Origin: Muricea muricata
Taxonomy: Eukaryota > Cnidaria > Anthozoa > Malacalcyonacea > Plexauridae
Length of the DNA: 64,000 nucleotides
Assembly: GCA_963855995.1 (NCBI GenBank)
Contig: OY979719.1
Location: 4,278,001-4,342,000 of the forward strand
Direction: 5' to 3'
This document shows positions 61,901-64,000 of this stretch, one piece after another; within the stretch, counting starts at the first letter, position 1; the number at the start of each line of letters is the position of its first letter. Position numbers and translations under genes: made by a program. The notes under the pieces were generated by a model. The model saw nothing but the letters and a program-made list of their open reading frames with translations, was not told the DNA's origin and made no database searches.

Positions 61901-64000
61901 ATACAAGCAGGCAGTCCAGATGTATATATGTCAATGACTGTACCCCATTAGAATAAATGCCGGGTCTAACGTGAATGAGAGTTGATGAGAGTTGTCGGTA
62001 ACAGGATCCTGGTTAACTCCCGTACTTGATGCTTTCCCAACACAATCATGAATTTCGTTGAAGTGAAAGTACACATTAGTCAATTCCTTCTATTTTTTTT
62101 TCAGTGGGAAGCTTAAAGGGGCAGTGGCAGGCTGCTTTATTACCAAAAATGTCCTGTATTCAAAAAAACTGACGTGAAATTTATTCCAATCTATTCTGCA
62201 ACAATATATGAGTGATATCAATTATTATAGGCATACTAGAAGCTTCAATATACAACGTTAGGCAATATTCTATCAAAATTTGAGCAAAACTAAAAAGTGA
62301 CAATTACAATCCAACTTAATTCTCGATTAAACATGACCATCCGTATTTCTGTATACAATTTTTTGTATTTGTCATCGATTTATTTTGTGCTTACAGCTAT
62401 TATTTTTTAGTTTAGTGCAAAATTTGCAGGTGTAAGAGTTACTCAAAATGACCTGACACTGCCCACAGAACTGTCTTGTTGAATGTGACCTCTCATCAAC
62501 TCTCGCCATCGTTGGCATTAAGGAATTAGTTGTTAAAACGAGCTGACTGGACTACATTTTCTGTTTCCTTACTTCTCAATATCTTCGTCTGTCAGTTCTC
62601 CTCTGTACTCCATTCCAGTAGACATAGCCAGTTCATCTTTCAGTTGTTGGATTTCTTGCTTCAATTTGATTATCATCTAAGAGACAAAACATATCATAAT
62701 CAAGAGATCATGAGTCATGACCCTTCACATCACATCACTACTCACGAATGACCATCGCTTAATAACTGGCAAGTTTCATCATTTCAAGACCCATCTATAC
62801 TGTATTTCTAATTTTCAACCATGAAATTTGGAACTAATGCACTCAAAGCACCACCCTCATGCACTATAGAATAAAAATCACATATATAGACCACAAACGT
62901 ACAAGCTTCGGGTCGATTTCTTCATTCAGGACTGCATCATTTTTAATCATTGCCACCCTCTGCGCAAACCTGCATGTTGATATGGATTCCTAATAAAAAC
63001 AGAACAATTATCTCAACTAAAAACCTTTACCAGCAGACAATTTAATAAAATATAAGAAAAAACATACTCCGAAGAACAACATCTTGTTAACTTAAAATAT
63101 GTCTTGTTGTTAATAGCTCATATCTTGAGTTTACAAGATGTTGTTCTTCGAAGTATGTTGTTCTTCGAAGTATGTTTTTTCTTATATTATTTCAACTAAG
63201 TATAGAGATTCTAGTACTTGTTCTAATGTTGTCTATTACTTACATCAATATTCTTGCGGTCAACAGATAAAGTAGCAATCATAGTCGTTCTGCAATTTCC
63301 TCCCAAACTGAAAATGAACAAATGATGTCCACATTAATTTCTAGATTGTTTAATAAAAGCTTATTAAAAATAGCAAAATTTGAGGTAGTGTAATAAGCAC
63401 TCTAACCTGTCTCTCAGCACCGAGGTAAGCAGAGAATTACGGTATGGAATGTGACTTCTTGATTTCTCTGATAAAGCTACAATGACCTGGAAGGTTTTCA
63501 AGGAAATATTCATTCCTGCTGAGAAACGTGTATTTCTAACTGAGTTATAGCCACGCGGAAGGGAAGAGGTTGCAATATAATGCTATTTCTACACAAACCT
63601 GCTCAAGAAAATGCAAGGAAAGATTGATGTATTTTGCTTCGGTTAAAATGGTTCCATCCACTCCAGTTTTATGAATTCTCTCAGAACTAAGATAGGAAAT
63701 GACCTTTAGTTACTAAATTCTGAAAATGTTGCAATTTGCAACGCGAAAAGGTGCGAAACGACTGAAACAGACAAGCCGATGGCTGATTACAGGACTTGGA
63801 ATACTTTGTTGCTATTAAGTCTGTTGCAAGTTGTCAACACACTTGTTGCAAGTTTATTGTCAAAACGTGTTTTGTACACTCAGGCTTGCTGCAAGTTGTT
63901 TCAAACAACTTGTCTGTGTTCAATAACAAGTCTACAACTTGCAGCAAGCCTGCATGGATAACAAGTTCTCACGATCAACTTGTAACAAGTCTGTTGACAG
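46956..64000 (-). CDS. KIF6: KIF6-type kinesin, 5' part outside window
   Basis: Microtubule motor of the kinesin-9 family, associated with motile cilia in animals. Exons on the minus strand, 5' to 3': 63686-63599, 63486-63407, 63307-63244, 62989-62903, 62676-62573, 61644-61539, 60829-60783, 60689-60564, an unresolved part, about 52212-52031, 50588-50489, 50315-50260, 49759-49709, 49113-49047, 48679-48233, then 47703 to about 47800, and tentatively 46972-46956 with the stop. The first exons encode the end of the motor domain (GTILTEAKYINLSLHFLEQ, VALSEKSRSHIPYRNS, STCRFAQRVAMIKN). Then come neck and coiled coils (QQRDNEISIL, GEAKALGEQVNNSRKKI, TEIEHLQHLLEKSKVQMQKD) and a C-terminal AFIRARQSLLEQR block typical of KIF6. 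At least two small exons between 60,564 and 50,588 remain unplaced, because the phases at 60564/52212 and 52031/50588 do not match. Confidence 0.9.
48778..48905 (+). repeat. tRNA-derived SINE
   Basis: Box A-like region, then a clear box B (GGGTTCGATTCC), GCCGTGGTC, and a tail with GGTGTGGATATAAACTCAGA and ACACCACAAACATC. This is the best preserved of four copies. It lies in a KIF6 intron. Confidence 0.75.
51197..51540 (+). repeat. Dispersed TE-like repeat, copy 2 of 3
   Basis: Starts TTTCCATTTGGTCG and ends with an inverted, degenerate form (ACTAAATGGAAA), so it is a TIR element. The internal blocks GGCTGTATTCAAA, ATCACATCG and TTTGATATATTCAC match the copies near 24.2 and 60.9 kb. It lies in the KIF6 locus. 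Confidence 0.65.
53120..53306. repeat. Palindrome rich in GAACTTCG
   Basis: Arms of about 65 bp carry GAACTTCG repeats and AAATTCATTTCAGAATT-like blocks in inverse orientation around an axis near 53,213. It lies in the large KIF6 intronic region. Confidence 0.7.
53897..54445 (-). CDS. MARVEL-domain four-span membrane protein, paralogue 1
   Basis: Intronless 182-residue frame starting MDEATKERA. Four hydrophobic segments at about residues 32-52, 57-80, 96-120 and 128-150, with the spacing and small/aromatic content of MARVEL domains (MAL, CMTM, plasmolipin type). Such proteins act in membrane apposition and vesicle trafficking. Polar N- and C-terminal tails should face the cytosol. It is a tandem paralogue of the gene at 55606-56169: both share MDEA, the GRLKI block, ALVPTSVY and SFVAWT. 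It sits between KIF6 exons on the same strand. The substrate or partner cannot be stated. Confidence 0.8.
   Translation of the reverse strand: MDEATKERASGREEDRPFLDFQYLTSTWVGRLKIAEFFTSLLAGALVPTSVYKHGAGFSFMSFVAWTTFINVLIDIILHLVRLWDRLLFVHTYPQVLVCLCFLGSVSLFVAALVEVGISQYAEVPGLGYASAIFALMCCVLLAVECFLHYRGYRERQQERAVEMSSAAAGQGSAGVQDPNFY
54575..54767. repeat. Palindromic element between the MARVEL genes
   Basis: Arms of about 90 bp contain ATATAAAACATTTT, GTTGATATAcagTTATATCAAC-type nested symmetry and TTGGAAAAAC blocks, inverted around an axis near 54,670. A partial third copy (TTTTCCGTGTTGACATAGAG) lies at 54,809-54,830. Confidence 0.78.
55070..55305. repeat. CCCATTCC-type minisatellite
   Basis: Tandem degenerate units close to GTTCCCATTCCCC, about 12-13 bp each, run for some 200 bp with strong strand asymmetry (pyrimidine-rich on +). 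It lies in the intergenic space between the two MARVEL genes. The long frames crossing it are repeat artefacts. Confidence 0.85.
55606..56169 (-). CDS. MARVEL-domain four-span membrane protein, paralogue 2
   Basis: Intronless, 187 residues from the Met of MDEAAVAANQ. The frame is open further upstream to 56307, but this Met matches the paralogue's start. Transmembrane segments fall at about residues 34-53, 60-82, 99-123 and 130-152. A charged Lys/Arg/Glu-rich C-terminal tail follows (KSFKRKVEERRERQERFD). The family call is from segment layout and motifs such as AAALVPTSVY and GFTSFVAWTAF. It is tandem and co-oriented with paralogue 1, about 1.2 kb apart. Function in this organism is unknown. 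Confidence 0.8.
   Translation of the reverse strand: MDEAAVAANQQQQSSMKTFFNFEFFRDTWEGRLKIFELIFCLLAAALVPTSVYSHEAGFGFTSFVAWTAFICTFVDCFLHLIRDIWEKLVFVQEHPEIHMLLCCSGALALCLASVTELAVAIYAEDPNMARASAFFGFFVMIAFAIEAYLHFKSFKRKVEERRERQERFDTHQPDEVFTDLKYPEDT
56308..57890. other. Gene-free stretch in the KIF6 locus
   Basis: No domain-bearing reading frame was recognised. It could hold the missing small KIF6 exons. Confidence 0.35.
57890..58090. repeat. Tandem duplication of about 100 bp
   Basis: Two adjacent direct copies share GAAGAAAACACT, CCAGACGC(T/C)AATACAGCC and GATGAAAATATAG blocks at about 57,895-57,985 and 57,995-58,085. A GGTAGTCAGAG motif at 58,210 is the inverse of one at 58,078, so the pair lies within a looser inverted repeat. 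Confidence 0.7.
58605..58745 (-). repeat. tRNA-derived SINE, reverse orientation
   Basis: Reverse complement of the 48.8-kb SINE: the tail (GTTACTCTGAGTTTAT) comes first on the + strand and the inverse box B-like and box A-like segments follow. It lies about 100 bp from an oppositely oriented copy. Confidence 0.7.
58846..58975 (+). repeat. tRNA-derived SINE, diverged copy
   Basis: GATAGAGCATTGGGCTAACATTCC, GTAGGTTCG and GGTGTGGATATAGA align with the other SINE copies, but box B is damaged. With the preceding minus-strand copy it forms an inverted pair. Confidence 0.6.
59126..59851 (-). CDS. Degenerate B-box / coiled-coil protein, intronless
   Basis: Single 241-codon frame. A start at residue 36 (MAERSDD, base 59746) is also possible and would place the zinc-finger-like motif near the N terminus. 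Residues 50-63 read C-x-H-x7-C-x2-C (YCNHAEPHMSYCVSCKTLI), resembling the first half of a TRIM-type B-box 2; of the later ligands only a His at about residue 79 is seen. From about residue 98 to 230 the protein is a Lys/Glu/Leu-rich predicted coiled coil (KLKLEMENFTIKELRDLYRK). B-box followed by coiled coil is the TRIM core, but no RING or C-terminal domain is present. It lies between KIF6 exons on the same strand. The lack of introns suggests a retrocopy or a lineage-specific gene. Confidence 0.6.
   Translation of the reverse strand: MRRSDWTMFACVMFKLRQFHRLCSDMPLGIGDIQFMAERSDDLKGKTTYCNHAEPHMSYCVSCKTLISYQSYVKVDLEHSESLYIKEESDSWFIGQLDLKALKTLAKLKLEMENFTIKELRDLYRKSRVAIHANFTNNRHIHEEILREIERCNVVKKSERRRENLELKRANSLAKYREVLKEFHEAHERLVDITQMKIEAEEIHTCLMEKLQKTKKFHDEIVARHSREFKPCVQRERKNSM
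60066..60252. repeat. Palindrome of AACAATGTTG motifs
   Basis: Arms of about 85 bp repeat AACAATGTTG/AACAATATTG modules that are themselves palindromic, inverted around an axis near 60,159. It is adjacent to an inverted copy of the block seen at 43,750-43,800. Confidence 0.75.
60868..61020 (+). repeat. Dispersed TE-like repeat, copy 3 of 3
   Basis: Begins TTTCCATTTGATCG and continues with GGGCTGTATTCAAA and TTTGATATATTCACGAC, as in the copies near 24.2 and 51.2 kb. It lies in a KIF6 intron next to the 60783-60829 exon. Confidence 0.65.
63055..63184. repeat. Hairpin with tandem duplication in one arm
   Basis: AAAAAACATACTCCGAAGAA and ACAACATCTTGT pair with inverses at 63,135-63,180. The right arm contains a direct duplication of an 18-bp unit (TTGTTCTTCGAAGTATG). 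It lies in a KIF6 intron. Confidence 0.78.
63790..64000. repeat. CAACTTGTTACAAGTC-type repeat cluster
   Basis: Repeated short modules (AACTTGT, TTGCAAG, CAAGTCTG) in both orientations run to the window edge. Related fragments lie at about 43,650-43,725 and 52,370-52,440. Confidence 0.6.

Overview
The window is animal (metazoan) nuclear DNA: AT-rich, with spliced genes using standard GT-AG introns, orthologues of typical animal genes, abundant non-autonomous DNA transposons and tRNA-derived SINE-like repeats. No vertebrate-type repeats were recognised. The many short palindromic elements and the gene set suggest a marine invertebrate, possibly a cnidarian. That placement is an inference and was not tested.

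Layout from left to right. (1) 1-8.8 kb, + strand: the 3' part of an EAG-type (KCNH) voltage-gated K+ channel, from the PAS domain to the stop. Its last exon encodes an unusually long charged, repeat-containing tail. (2) 8.8-10.3 kb: a hairpin, a SINE-like fragment and a palindromic TA-flanked element just upstream of the next promoter. (3) 10.4-17.9 kb, + strand: a complete 14-exon ERO1 (ER thiol oxidase) gene with an ERSE-like site upstream. (4) 17.9-39.4 kb: gene-poor, repeat-dominated DNA. It holds a pogo/Tc1-like foldback with a hAT-like MITE nested in it, a 2.9-kb foldback, a 1.5-kb inverted repeat whose arms end in (TA)n, a 382-bp palindromic element, two hAT-like elements with 8-bp target duplications, and a few exon-like segments. 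(5) 39.4-41.8 kb, + strand: a compact four-exon ATF3/JDP2-type bZIP gene. (6) 42.1-46.4 kb, + strand: a five-exon secreted trypsin-like protease with Tyr at the Na+-site position and a GC-AG intron. (7) 47.0-64.0 kb, - strand: most of a KIF6-type kinesin, from the late motor domain to the C terminus. One large region between its exons holds three intronless genes on the same strand: two tandem MARVEL-domain paralogues and a degenerate B-box/coiled-coil protein.

The genes do not form a pathway or operon; this is an ordinary mixed animal neighbourhood. The most distinctive features are the KCNH tail, the nested intronless cluster in KIF6, the protease's predicted Na+ responsiveness, and the very high density of long imperfect palindromes, at least 18 of which were recognised by eye. 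Exon boundaries were assigned by eye from reading frame, splice consensus and phase. Most join in consistent phase; the mid-part of KIF6 remains incomplete.
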